Below are positions 1 through 8,351 of a stretch of DNA of 64,000 nucleotides, piece after piece. This stretch comes from Thalassotalea sp. (GTDB lineage Bacteria; Pseudomonadota; Gammaproteobacteria; Enterobacterales; Alteromonadaceae): assembly GCA_029237915.1 (NCBI GenBank), contig JAQWHD010000020.1:57910-121909 (forward strand). The letters are read 5' to 3'. Every line of letters begins with the position of its first letter. The stretch's first letter is position 1. The notes under the pieces are model-generated. The model did not search any database. It was not told the origin of the DNA and was given only the letters and a program-made list of their open reading frames with translations. Made by a program: the position numbers and the translations under genes.

Positions 1-1
1 T

Positions 2-610
2 GATAGTGAACATTTTGTGGTTAACCTAAAAGATGATGACAGCAATAAATACCAATTGTTGATTGGTGATTTACCTAAAGGTGATTTAACCTTACTTGCA
101 ACCGGCGATTTAATTCCGAAAAACCCAACTTGGAGTCGCGATAATAAAGCAATTTATTTTAGCTCAAAATCGAAAGAAACTTCCGGTATCTTTAAGTATG
201 AGGTTGAGTCTGATTCTATAACCCAAATTAGTCATAGTAATGAAATTTACGCCATTGAAGGTAGTGATGGATTAATTTATATGGCCAGTGAAGACTACTT
301 AGGTATCTTCCAGTTTAATCCTCAATCACAAGAGCGTAAGTTGGTAGTCAATGATTTAGATAAAGATGATTATGCCAACTTTTTTTGGGAAAATGAGCAT
401 TTATATTATCTATCGAGAAATAATAATCGAGACCGTTTAATGATGTACGTTGAGCAAGGTGAAGACAAAATAGTAACCACTTTTGCAGAGGATACTATCG
501 TTAATTTTCTCGGGGTTGCACCTGCCGATAAAGAGAGTTTTTTACTTACACGTAAACGTGTCGATGACTCAAATATTTATTCTACTTTGATCACTTCAAG
601 TAGTAATTAA
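2..610 (+). CDS. C-terminal part of a beta-propeller (PD40/TolB-like) protein, cut by the window edge
   Basis: The reading frame is open from base 2, so this is the end of a longer gene; the first possible in-window start (GTG at 17) is not expected to be the true one. The visible part of about 200 residues carries repeated blade-like stretches with W-S-R-D-N, I-Y-F-S-S-K and L-Y-Y-L-S-R patterns, typical of PD40/TolB-like propeller blades. In this bacterial group such C-termini often follow a CadC-like winged-helix DNA-binding domain and a membrane helix, but that part is outside the window, so the regulator reading is inference. The gene ends just before a perfect bidirectional hairpin. Confidence 0.55.
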   Translation, partial: DSEHFVVNLKDDDSNKYQLLIGDLPKGDLTLLATGDLIPKNPTWSRDNKAIYFSSKSKETSGIFKYEVESDSITQISHSNEIYAIEGSDGLIYMASEDYLGIFQFNPQSQERKLVVNDLDKDDYANFFWENEHLYYLSRNNNRDRLMMYVEQGEDKIVTTFAEDTIVNFLGVAPADKESFLLTRKRVDDSNIYSTLITSSSN

Positions 611-622
611 CTGCAATTAAAT

Positions 623-652
623 GAGCATGATAAAACTAGTTTTATCATGCTC
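623..652. terminator. Perfect inverted repeat between convergent genes
   Basis: Arms of 14 bases (GAGCATGATAAAAC and its exact complement) surround a 2-base centre. It sits between the end of the propeller gene and the end of the convergent RNA methyltransferase gene, so it probably works as a two-way terminator; it lacks a long T run. Confidence 0.6.
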
Positions 653-671
653 GCCATAACTAATTAACTAA

Positions 672-1178
672 CTAATTATTCATTTTTACTTTGTTGTTAG
701 TATCTCTGCTAGATTTAATGAGTTCATCGCCTTCACGTCTATCTGTATTTTTAGCTAGCCTGTCATAAAGCACTACATTCACGGTTGCTGCTAGGTTCAT
801 ACATCCTATCGTTGGAACATAAACCACAGCATCGGCATTATCAATCAACTCTTGGTCAATAGTCCCATCTTCTGGACCAAAGATATAATAAGCATTCTCT
901 GGGTGCTTGAACTCAGGTAATGACGTTGCCCCTTCAACTAAATCAACACAAACTATTTTAGCGCCCTTAGGCACACAAGATAGCAATGAATCTGTTTCTG
1001 ATAAGGGAATTGTTGCCGAAGCATTCTTTGTATCAGTATGAAACTTTGCTGCATGTGTGTATCTTGAGCCGGTATAAAATACCGAACTTACTTGGTAGCA
1101 GCCACTCGCTCGCATAATTGAGCCAACATTGCTTGGACTTTTAGGATTTACTAAACCGATGGTTGTTTTATTTGACAT
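672..1178 (-). CDS. SpoU/TrmH-family RNA 2'-O-methyltransferase
   Basis: The 168-residue protein has the three SPOUT methylase motifs in order. Motif 1 is N-P-K-S-P-S-N-V-G-S-I-M-R-A at residues 11-24, with the Asn and Arg used for ribose methylation. Motif 2 is Y-I-F-G-P-E-D-G-T at 98-106. Motif 3 is V-P-T-I-G-C-M-N-L-A-A-T-V-N-V at 121-135, which forms the knotted SAM site. It should transfer a methyl group from SAM to a 2'-OH of tRNA or rRNA; the target nucleotide cannot be read from sequence. It is a short form with no extra RNA-binding domain. The tail after residue 142 is charged and probably disordered. It is a single gene, convergent with the propeller gene. Confidence 0.85.
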   Translation of the reverse strand: MSNKTTIGLVNPKSPSNVGSIMRASGCYQVSSVFYTGSRYTHAAKFHTDTKNASATIPLSETDSLLSCVPKGAKIVCVDLVEGATSLPEFKHPENAYYIFGPEDGTIDQELIDNADAVVYVPTIGCMNLAATVNVVLYDRLAKNTDRREGDELIKSSRDTNNKVKMNN

Positions 1179-1248
1179 GGATAATCTACAAATAGTATTT
1201 AATTAAGCGGATTATATAATAGTTTAATCTATTTTATGGATAAAAAAA

Positions 1249-1267
1249 CGAGCAGATAAACTGCTCG
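1249..1267 (-). terminator. Rho-independent terminator
   Basis: CGAGCAG, a 5-base loop and CTGCTCG, followed on the minus strand by seven T. It lies just past the stop codon of the small secreted protein gene at 1295-1720. Confidence 0.85.
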
Positions 1268-1294
1268 ATAACTAGACATATGAAAGGAGTTAAT

Positions 1295-1720
1295 TTATCG
1301 ATTAGCTGAGATAAGTATGATCTCATTATGCTGAGGAGCTAACTTTGCTAAATCAGTAATGCTTACATTATTGTCAATTCTATATTTCAAAGGTGCTCTT
1401 CGATTTATATATTCCAAAGTATCGCTTGCTTGAAACTGATTGGTAAAGGCAACTATATCTAGATCGTTACACTGTATTGTTGCCAATCCATATTTGGTTT
1501 TAGTCGTGTTACTTGCTCCATGAGCTATTCCACTGACTCTTTTTAGCGAAAATTTTAATGCAGATAAACTATTAGACGCTGCAGCTAAACAAATTTTTGT
1601 ATCGTTACTGTGGTTAGCCGCTTTAAACAAATACTGACTTTCTGCCGAAAATACTTTTGCTGAACTTGCGGTAATAACGCTAGTAAATACTACTATCAAT
1701 ATAGTTATTATTTTATTCAT
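1295..1720 (-). CDS. Small secreted protein, DUF3718-like
   Basis: A 141-residue protein with a signal peptide (residues 1 to about 26, ending A-K-V-F-S-A). The mature part has K-I-C-L-A-A-A-S-N-S near residue 42 and I-Q-C-N-D-L-D-I-V-A-F near 103. This two-cysteine layout resembles the short periplasmic DUF3718 proteins of Shewanella and Colwellia. The two Cys could form a disulfide bond in the periplasm. Function is unknown. It has its own terminator and looks monocistronic. The family match is from memory of the pattern, not from a search. Confidence 0.6.
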   Translation of the reverse strand: MNKIITILIVVFTSVITASSAKVFSAESQYLFKAANHSNDTKICLAAASNSLSALKFSLKRVSGIAHGASNTTKTKYGLATIQCNDLDIVAFTNQFQASDTLEYINRRAPLKYRIDNNVSITDLAKLAPQHNEIILISANR

Positions 1721-2065
1721 GTTGCTATACCTTAATTAATCCATTGCATCTGTGAATTAATACTAGCCCTTGATTTAAAAGAATATCTGTTTTAAATCTA
1801 ATATAAATGAAATTTAATATTTGTATTTTAAAACAATACCTTATCAAATTGATGATGTTTTTTTATTTGATTCATTAGCTTTTCATCAGCTTTATTTTAC
1901 TAAATATCTTGAATTAAAATGGCAATAGTTGTCGATAGTGTATTGATATCAGTTGAAAGCTTTGTTGTTACTTATGTAATATTACAAAATCACTTTCACT
2001 TTGCGTTACCTTTCTGTTAACATCTCGAAAAAATAATGTTGTTTTATATTTTAAGGGACGCTACC
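1721..2065. other. AT-rich intergenic region
   Basis: About 345 bases between divergent genes. Several A/T runs are present, but no reading frame, tRNA-like fold or clear hairpin was seen. It presumably holds the promoters of both flanking genes; I could not assign -35 and -10 boxes with confidence. Confidence 0.4.
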
Positions 2066-2434
2066 GTGCAAAATTCAATAAAAGTTAATATTTGTTTAAA
2101 TGGCTATGATAATCATTGTGAAAACACATTATCAAAACTAATCTCAGAAAAGATGTTACTGAAAAAAATTGAGTTTTATGAGCGTATGTCTAGAGTGTCT
2201 CAGCAATATGATGAAAGGGCTGGTGTTAATCTTAATTCTTTAAAAGTTAATAAACTTAGCCTAAGTGACAACTCTGGTATAGTTGATGTATCTTACCTTT
2301 GGGATGCATATCATGACTTTGAAGATATTAATTCATCTGCTCAAGTACAAGATAGTTGGATGTTCAAAGTTGAAAATAATCAGGCGATATTCAGTTTAGA
2401 CCTACCTGAACAGCATATTGTTCATGAAATCTAA
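2066..2434 (+). CDS. Hypothetical protein
   Basis: I do not recognise this 122-residue protein. I prefer the GTG start at 2066 over the in-frame ATG at 2036: an AAGGGA ribosome-binding site lies about 7 bases before the GTG, while nothing comparable precedes the ATG. The protein has no signal peptide or membrane helix. It is mixed alpha/beta in character, with two cysteines (C-L-N-G-Y-D-N-H-C) near the N-terminus and an acidic aromatic C-terminal half. Its last 4 bases overlap the stop end of the convergent metalloprotease gene. Confidence 0.55.
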   Translation: MQNSIKVNICLNGYDNHCENTLSKLISEKMLLKKIEFYERMSRVSQQYDERAGVNLNSLKVNKLSLSDNSGIVDVSYLWDAYHDFEDINSSAQVQDSWMFKVENNQAIFSLDLPEQHIVHEI

Positions 2435-4254
2435 AGCTTATTGTTAGCATTGAAATATTCAGGTTGTAGTCTTCTAAGTAAAATCAAGACAATAAAGAAT
2501 AAGTTAAAGTAGTGGCTGGTTCCTGAGCCACTTTCTTTGCGTATTTTTGAACCAACGTCTTTACCTGTTCCTTTGCTGTCTGTTGAATTTAGTTGTTCGG
2601 CATCGACAAAACTGACATTATCATTATCGATGATCTCAATAATAACTTTTGATATTTTTTGATCTGATGATTCTTGGTTATTGGTTAAAGTAAAGCTAAC
2701 CCGTTCAACCTCTTCACTAAATTCATCATCTATCAGTTGCAGCTTAATATGTGAGCTTTGTTGACCTGCTGCAAACTCAATATTTATATCTGGCTGTACA
2801 AAGTCTTCACTTATGCTCGCGGATTCAGTTTCTATTGAAAGCTTCGCGGTGATAGGGCCATTTGTTCCGCCAATTCTTATTAGGGGTATAGTGACTTCTT
2901 GTTCGTTTTCTTTAAAAGCAAATAAATCTCGGCTAAAGCTAATCGCTCCAGCATCTTTATTATTAATTAAGGGGTTAGATTTTTGTAATATCTCGTCATT
3001 ATTGCTAATGCCATCCTTGTCAAAATCTAAGTGCTCTTGGCTCTTATCGCATGTTAATGGTGCAATGAAATTAGTAACACTTTCAAATAATTTTATGTAG
3101 TTTATTTGCCAACAGTAAATGGGGTTATTATTTAGATTAAGTGTAAGCCAGGATTTTCTCTTATTTAAAATAGGTGAAACATCACTTATGTTATTATCAT
3201 TAAGATCTAAGTTGATTAGACGAGGGAGAAACTTCAGGGCAGCAATTGTTTGAATTGAATTACTTTTAAGCTCTAAGGTGTGCAAGTTAAAGATATCTTC
3301 TAATTGGTTTATATTTTCAATAGCGCCATTGTTACAAATGAGTTTACTTAGTAATCCTGAATATTGATAACGTTTTAAATCGAAACTATTCTCAATACAT
3401 TGTTTTAAGTTACCATCTTTAATTTTTATGACTGAGTCATTTAACCGAGTTAAATCTGGAGAGTCTCTTAATAAATCTTGAGCTTGGAAGCGAATTAAAT
3501 TTAGTGCGTATGCCGCATTAGCGCCATTTAACGCATTAGTTTGAGAAACACCACAAGCTTGGTTTTCACAGGTTAGTGAAGGATTTGAGAATAGATAAAT
3601 ACGATTGTCGCTATCATAAGTTTCACCATGAGCCATGATGGTAAAAAAACTTTCATTGATACCGTAACCGCTGGCAAAGTCAAAGCTAAAGCCTTTTCCT
3701 GGTTGCTGTTTACGCGAATGACTTAAGCCTAAGTTATGGCCGATTTCATGGGCAAGAACAAAGTCCTCAGCATCAATACTGACGTAGCTAAACATCAACT
3801 CTGAAAAGCTACTAATATCCCCTAAAGAGCCATTGTTCCATGAAAACCCTCCTACTTGTGATGCGCTACTAGGCCTTAACAACACCACTAAATCTGCCCT
3901 TAGTAGATACCTTTGATTTAGTACATCTAAAAATTTTGGATGGTCTGCAGCCGTTAACAAGTGCAAAGCATCAGGCGCCGAATAACTATCGGGGAAATCA
4001 ACTTCAAGAAAACCTGCTGTTTGTAACGTTATTTTAACTAAACTGTCGCTAAATATTTTATTGCTGGTGTCAATTAATTCAGTGATGCGCTTTTGTGCAT
4101 TGCCACCATAGAGTGTATTTGCTGTATTCGCATAGACAAACAATATGTTAATTTCAGCTTGGCCAGAAAATTCAACTTGTTCATTTATACTATGAGCATT
4201 CGCTGCAATGAGGATGAAGAGTATTAGCAACATTTTTAATAATAATTTATACAT
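2431..4254 (-). CDS. Secreted multidomain zinc metalloprotease (metzincin-like) with LRR, Calx-beta and a GlyGly-CTERM-like tail
   Basis: This 607-residue protein starts with a signal peptide (1-20). A metzincin-type catalytic domain covers about 33-260, with H-E-I-G-H-N-L-G-L-S-H at 169-179 (three zinc-binding His and the catalytic Glu) and a Met-turn at I-M-A-H 206-209. Next come a few leucine-rich repeats (about 305-385), a calcium-binding D-F-D-K-D-G-I-S-N-N-D-E stretch (410-421) and a Calx-beta domain (about 436-545). The C-terminus has a Ser/Gly stretch (575-580), a hydrophobic segment (581-593) and R-R, which resembles a GlyGly-CTERM sorting signal read by rhombosortase after type II secretion. 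The Calx-beta domain suggests calcium binding outside the cell. The substrate is unknown. The catalytic call is firm; the sorting signal is less so. Confidence 0.8.
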   Translation of the reverse strand: MYKLLLKMLLILFILIAANAHSINEQVEFSGQAEINILFVYANTANTLYGGNAQKRITELIDTSNKIFSDSLVKITLQTAGFLEVDFPDSYSAPDALHLLTAADHPKFLDVLNQRYLLRADLVVLLRPSSASQVGGFSWNNGSLGDISSFSELMFSYVSIDAEDFVLAHEIGHNLGLSHSRKQQPGKGFSFDFASGYGINESFFTIMAHGETYDSDNRIYLFSNPSLTCENQACGVSQTNALNGANAAYALNLIRFQAQDLLRDSPDLTRLNDSVIKIKDGNLKQCIENSFDLKRYQYSGLLSKLICNNGAIENINQLEDIFNLHTLELKSNSIQTIAALKFLPRLINLDLNDNNISDVSPILNKRKSWLTLNLNNNPIYCWQINYIKLFESVTNFIAPLTCDKSQEHLDFDKDGISNNDEILQKSNPLINNKDAGAISFSRDLFAFKENEQEVTIPLIRIGGTNGPITAKLSIETESASISEDFVQPDINIEFAAGQQSSHIKLQLIDDEFSEEVERVSFTLTNNQESSDQKISKVIIEIIDNDNVSFVDAEQLNSTDSKGTGKDVGSKIRKESGSGTSHYFNLFFIVLILLRRLQPEYFNANNKL

Positions 4255-4346
4255 AATAAAACCTAATTCCTTGGTTATTTTTATTATTAAATGTTTAAAG
4301 TAAGGTTATAAGTTTAGTTCAATAAATTTATTTTATTTTTAAATAA

Positions 4347-4373
4347 AAAAAGCCTGATCAAATTAGGCTTTAT
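4347..4373 (-). terminator. Rho-independent terminator
   Basis: AAAGCCT and AGGCTTT arms around a 9-base loop, followed on the minus strand by a T run. It ends the M2 peptidase transcript, so the metalloprotease downstream probably has its own promoter. Confidence 0.75.
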
Positions 4374-4404
4374 TAGTTAGCAGTTACAATTTAACGTCTA
4401 TTTA

Positions 4405-6243
4405 TTAGAACCCACATTGTCTACCTTGGTTTTGTTGCTCTAACCAAGCTTGCAATGGTGCGAAGTAATCCAAAATTGCTGTAGCATCCATTTGCTCAGA
4501 GCCAGTTAATACTTTATGAGCATTTTGCCATGGTTGGCTTGAACCCATCTCAAGTACTTCATTTAATTTAGCTCCAGCGGCTTTATTATTATAAATAGAA
4601 CAACGATGGATCGATTCTTCATTGCCAGCAATTTCACATAGTGATTTGTGGAATTCAAATTGTAAGATATGTGCTAAGAAATAACGTGAATATGGAACAT
4701 TACCTGGTACATGATATTTTGAACCAGGATCGAAATCTGTTTCTGCACGAGCAATAGGTGCTTGCACGCCTTGATATTTCTCGCGTAATTCCCACCAAGC
4801 ATCGTTATAGTTTTCTGGTGTGATTTCGCCATTGAATACTTTCCAACGCCATTGATCAACCATTAAGCCAAATGGAATAAAGGCAATTTTCTCTAATGCC
4901 ATTTTCATTAATAAACCAATGTCTTTTGATTCATCAGGCACATCGTCAATTAAACCTATCTCTTTTAAATAACTTGGTGTTACAGAAAGGGCGATTGTGT
5001 CACCAATAGCTTCGTGGAAACCATCATTAGCACTATTTTGGAAATAAACTGGTTGGTCTTTATAGGCTCGTTGATAGAAGTTGTGACCTAATTCATGGTG
5101 AATTGTCGAAAAGTCTTCACCATTTTTTTGAATACACATCTTAATTCGAATATCGTCTTTAGAGTCTAAATTCCAAGCTGATGCGTGACAAACTACGTCT
5201 CTATCTGCTGGCTTAGTAAATAAAGAACGATCCCAGAAAGTATCTGGCAATTGTGCAAAACCAAGAGAGGTAAAGAAATTTTCCGCACCTTTAACCATGT
5301 CGATTTCTGTGTATTCGTGTTTTGCTAATTGCTCCGTTACATCATATCCAGGATCTGCATCTTCAGGGCCGACTAGATCATAAACATTGCCCCAGCTTTG
5401 CGCCCACATATTACCAAGTAAATGTGCTGGAATAGCTTCATTTTGTGGCACTTTTTCTTCGCCATAATGCTCGCCTAACTCGGCACGAACATGACAGTGT
5501 AGAGCGTCATATAAAGGTTTAACTTGGCCCCATAAACGGTCCAATTCGACAGCAAATTCATCAGATGACATATCATAATTTGAACGCCACATTGCACCGA
5601 GATCATTATAGCCAAGACCTTGAGCACCTTCGTTGGCTAACTCTACTTCACGTTCATAAAGAGGCTTCATTGCCGGACTAATTGTGCGCCAACCTTGCCA
5701 AGCATCTAATAATTCGTCGTAATCACGTGAAGAGGCCATTATTGCAGATAAGTCACCCAAACTTTGCTTTTCACCTTGTGCATTGGTGTAACTGCCTTTT
5801 CCGTACATACCACCAAGATCGGCGGCAATTTTTGCAAGTTCAGCACTTTTAGCACTGTCTTGTGGTGCTGGTAATACTAATGCTTGTTTTAATATGTTTA
5901 ATTTACGACGTTGTTCGGCTGATACATCAATGTTGTCAAACTTAGCTGCTTGCAGGGCAAAACGAACGCCAGCTTCGCTATACTCTTGGGCTGCAGTGGC
6001 AGATAAGTCAGCCGAATCTTCAGTAATAAAATTTTGATAGATCCATTCAACTTTTGAACCTTCATTATTGAGACGAATTAATTCTTTCTCTGTCTCAGCA
6101 ATAAAGTTGCTAACATTTTGTACTGTATAAGATTTTTGTACAGGTGTTGTATTTTTAGAGCTAGGTTGGGTATCACAAGCGCTGGTTGCTAATGAAGCTG
6201 CAACTACGATGGCTGCTGTAGATAATTTAAATTTAGATAACAT
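4405..6243 (-). CDS. M2-family peptidyl-dipeptidase lipoprotein (ACE-like)
   Basis: A 612-residue protein with a lipoprotein signal peptide (lipobox L-A-T-S-A-C, lipidated Cys at 23), so it is probably anchored to the outer membrane facing the periplasm. The M2 zinc site is complete: H-H-E-L-G-H at 382-387 supplies two His ligands and the catalytic Glu384, and E411 in F-H-E-A-I-G-D is the third ligand. Length and architecture match single-domain bacterial homologues of angiotensin-converting enzyme, which remove dipeptides from the C-termini of peptides. It is monocistronic, with a terminator behind it. It probably helps use peptides as a carbon and nitrogen source. Confidence 0.92.
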   Translation of the reverse strand: MLSKFKLSTAAIVVAASLATSACDTQPSSKNTTPVQKSYTVQNVSNFIAETEKELIRLNNEGSKVEWIYQNFITEDSADLSATAAQEYSEAGVRFALQAAKFDNIDVSAEQRRKLNILKQALVLPAPQDSAKSAELAKIAADLGGMYGKGSYTNAQGEKQSLGDLSAIMASSRDYDELLDAWQGWRTISPAMKPLYEREVELANEGAQGLGYNDLGAMWRSNYDMSSDEFAVELDRLWGQVKPLYDALHCHVRAELGEHYGEEKVPQNEAIPAHLLGNMWAQSWGNVYDLVGPEDADPGYDVTEQLAKHEYTEIDMVKGAENFFTSLGFAQLPDTFWDRSLFTKPADRDVVCHASAWNLDSKDDIRIKMCIQKNGEDFSTIHHELGHNFYQRAYKDQPVYFQNSANDGFHEAIGDTIALSVTPSYLKEIGLIDDVPDESKDIGLLMKMALEKIAFIPFGLMVDQWRWKVFNGEITPENYNDAWWELREKYQGVQAPIARAETDFDPGSKYHVPGNVPYSRYFLAHILQFEFHKSLCEIAGNEESIHRCSIYNNKAAGAKLNEVLEMGSSQPWQNAHKVLTGSEQMDATAILDYFAPLQAWLEQQNQGRQCGF

Positions 6244-6596
6244 TATTTTGCACTATTGTAATTATTTGTATTGTTGAGCAAGAGTATATTAGAAACAGAG
6301 TCATAGAACAAAACTTTCTATTTAATTGCAGGTAAAAAATAGACCCAAAAGCGATTTGACAGATCGGGCTAGTGGGTCCAGGGAGAATCGTATTATGTAA
6401 TTAATTATGGCTCAAAATCATATAAATGCTCGTTTTTCAATCAAATAATTTGTCGAAAATTAAATTTTAATTAGCATAAGTAAAATACTGTTTAATTTGT
6501 TTATAAAGCACTTGTTACTTGACACTTTTATCAACACCTGTCATTTTAAACGGGTGTTTGATATTTGAAATTAATAATAATTATTTGGCGTAGTAA
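6244..6596. other. Intergenic region upstream of the PsrA-like regulator
   Basis: About 350 bases between divergent genes. It holds a -35-like TTGACA at 6519-6524 and the PsrA-like palindrome at 6547-6560. The first half (to about 6450) includes a short GC-richer patch near 6340-6400 with a weak GACCC/GGGTC pairing; I see no gene in it. Confidence 0.45.
6547..6560 (+). promoter_or_regulatory. Candidate PsrA operator (autoregulation)
   Basis: AAAC-N4-GTTTG lies 37 bases before the start codon of the TetR-type gene, about where its -10 region would fall. It resembles the published PsrA pattern (C/G-AAAC-N2-4-GTTT-G/C). Binding is inferred. Confidence 0.45.
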
Positions 6597-7223
6597 ATGG
6601 ATACAAAAACAAAAATACTTAATGCAGCAGAGCTTTTATTTGCTGACAAGGGCTTTACAGGAACCTCTCTTCGCGAAATAACGAGCATTGCAGAAGTTAA
6701 CTTAGCTGCGGTTAATTATCACTTCGGGTCAAAAAAAGAACTTATAAAGGCGTTAATGAAACGCTACTTAGATGAACTTACTCCTTCATTAGTTAAATCG
6801 TTGGAAGAAATTTTAGAATCAACAGAAGAAAAAAATCTTGAAGATGTATTTTCTGCCTTTGTTGATCCTCTGTTAAGTTTAAATGAGCTTAGAGAAAATG
6901 GCACCAGCAACTTCTTACAATTGTTAGGGCACAGTTACACTGATAGCCAAGGTTTTTTACGCTGGTTCATCACTACGAATTACCCAGGAATTATTGATAA
7001 CTTTACCGCCGCGGTACATAAAGTCTACCCTGAGCTATCTTCAGAAGAAATTTTTTGGCGATTGCACTTTACAATGGGCACCGCAGTTTTTACCATGTCA
7101 TCAACTGAAGCTCTAATTGATATCGCGAGTAATGATTTTGGCTTAACGCTTGATGTTGCTGATGTGATAAAACGAATAATTCCATATGTGGCTGCTGGTG
7201 TTGGCGCGCCTATCTCAAAATAA
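6597..7223 (+). CDS. psrA: TetR-family regulator, PsrA-like
   Basis: A 208-residue TetR protein. The N-terminal helix-turn-helix (about 5-52) contains F-A-D-K-G-F-T-G-T-S-L-R-E-I and V-N-L-A-A-V-N-Y-H-F-G-S-K-K-E-L-I, the latter being the signature helix of the PsrA/FabR-like subgroup. The C-terminal ligand domain (about 75-205) would bind a fatty acid or acyl-CoA. The next gene is nagZ, as in the psrA-nagZ pair of Pseudomonas, which supports PsrA identity. Known PsrA proteins control fatty-acid oxidation genes and stress functions. A PsrA-like palindrome lies in its own promoter region. The subfamily name is inference from the motif and the neighbour. Confidence 0.75.
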   Translation: MDTKTKILNAAELLFADKGFTGTSLREITSIAEVNLAAVNYHFGSKKELIKALMKRYLDELTPSLVKSLEEILESTEEKNLEDVFSAFVDPLLSLNELRENGTSNFLQLLGHSYTDSQGFLRWFITTNYPGIIDNFTAAVHKVYPELSSEEIFWRLHFTMGTAVFTMSSTEALIDIASNDFGLTLDVADVIKRIIPYVAAGVGAPISK

Positions 7224-7305
7224 TTATTGTCGTAAGATAGCTCTGTGATTGCATAGAGCTCATCGAATAAAGCTTTTACCTAGCCCACAGATAAGTTGAG
7301 TAAAT

Positions 7306-8331
7306 ATGTCTGCCTTAATGATCGATGTACTTGGTACAAATCTTACCGCTGAAGATCGAGAGGTTATAGCACACCCCAAAGTCGGTGGCTTAATACTCTT
7401 TTCTAGAAATTACCAAGAGCCAAAACAATTAACCGAATTAGTTAAACAAATGCGTGCGGTTAAACCCGATATTCTTATCGCTGTTGATCAAGAGGGCGGT
7501 AGAGTGCAACGCTTTCGTGAAAGCTTCTCTAAATTGCCTGCTATGGGCAGTATTTATAAGCACGCCAAAAAACAAAATAACAACCCAAAAACTGTCTTAG
7601 AGCAAGCAAAATTTATATCACAAAAAATGGGTTATTTAATGGCCCTAGAAGTCCAGTCCGTAGGTATTGATATAAGCTTTGCTCCAGTACTCGATATTGA
7701 TGATATTAGCGATGTTATTGGTGACAGAGGTTTTCATAAAGAGCCTGAAATTGTAACTGCGTTAGCTTCTAGCTTTATCGATGGTATGCATCAAGTTGGT
7801 ATGAAGTCAACCGGTAAACACTTTCCTGGACATGGTAGTGTTAAAGAAGACTCGCATATTGCTATGCCTGTTGATAACCGTAGCAAAGAATCAATCTTTG
7901 AACATGATATGAGTGTGTTTAAATCGCTTATTAAGTCAAACCATGTCGATGCTTTAATGCCTGCACATGTAATTTATCCGCAAGTTGATTCATTACCCGT
8001 TGGTTTTTCTCCTTATTGGTTACAAACAATTTTGCGCGGCGAACTTGGTTTTCAAGGGGTAATTTTTAGTGATGACTTATCTATGCAAGGTGCGACTTCA
8101 GCCGGAGGTTACGCTGAGCGCTGTGAAGCCGCTTATGATGCCGGGTGTGATATGCTTTTAGTGTGTAATGATAGAGACGGTGCTGTAACTGCAATTGATA
8201 AGGCTAATTTAGCTCTTAATAAAGTAAGTGAGCAAAGAGTTAAAAAGCTTCTTGGCCAACCTCAAATTACTTTCGAGCAACTTGCATCAAACCCTAATTG
8301 GCAGCAGTGCCAAAATCTACTTTTTAGTTAA
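7306..8331 (+). CDS. nagZ: Beta-N-acetylhexosaminidase NagZ (GH3)
   Basis: At 341 residues this is the usual length for single-domain GH3 NagZ. It carries the K-H-F-P-G-H-G motif (171-177) followed by D-S-H (182-184), the flexible loop with the catalytic Asp/His dyad, and F-S-D-D-L-S-M (254-260) with the nucleophile Asp. There is no signal peptide, so it acts in the cytoplasm, cutting GlcNAc from anhydro-muropeptides during cell-wall recycling; in related bacteria its product influences AmpC induction. It sits 82 bases after the PsrA-like gene and only 20 bases before the transporter gene, so the three may share a transcript. Confidence 0.95.
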   Translation: MSALMIDVLGTNLTAEDREVIAHPKVGGLILFSRNYQEPKQLTELVKQMRAVKPDILIAVDQEGGRVQRFRESFSKLPAMGSIYKHAKKQNNNPKTVLEQAKFISQKMGYLMALEVQSVGIDISFAPVLDIDDISDVIGDRGFHKEPEIVTALASSFIDGMHQVGMKSTGKHFPGHGSVKEDSHIAMPVDNRSKESIFEHDMSVFKSLIKSNHVDALMPAHVIYPQVDSLPVGFSPYWLQTILRGELGFQGVIFSDDLSMQGATSAGGYAERCEAAYDAGCDMLLVCNDRDGAVTAIDKANLALNKVSEQRVKKLLGQPQITFEQLASNPNWQQCQNLLFS

Positions 8332-8351
8332 CATAAACAGGCGCTATATAA

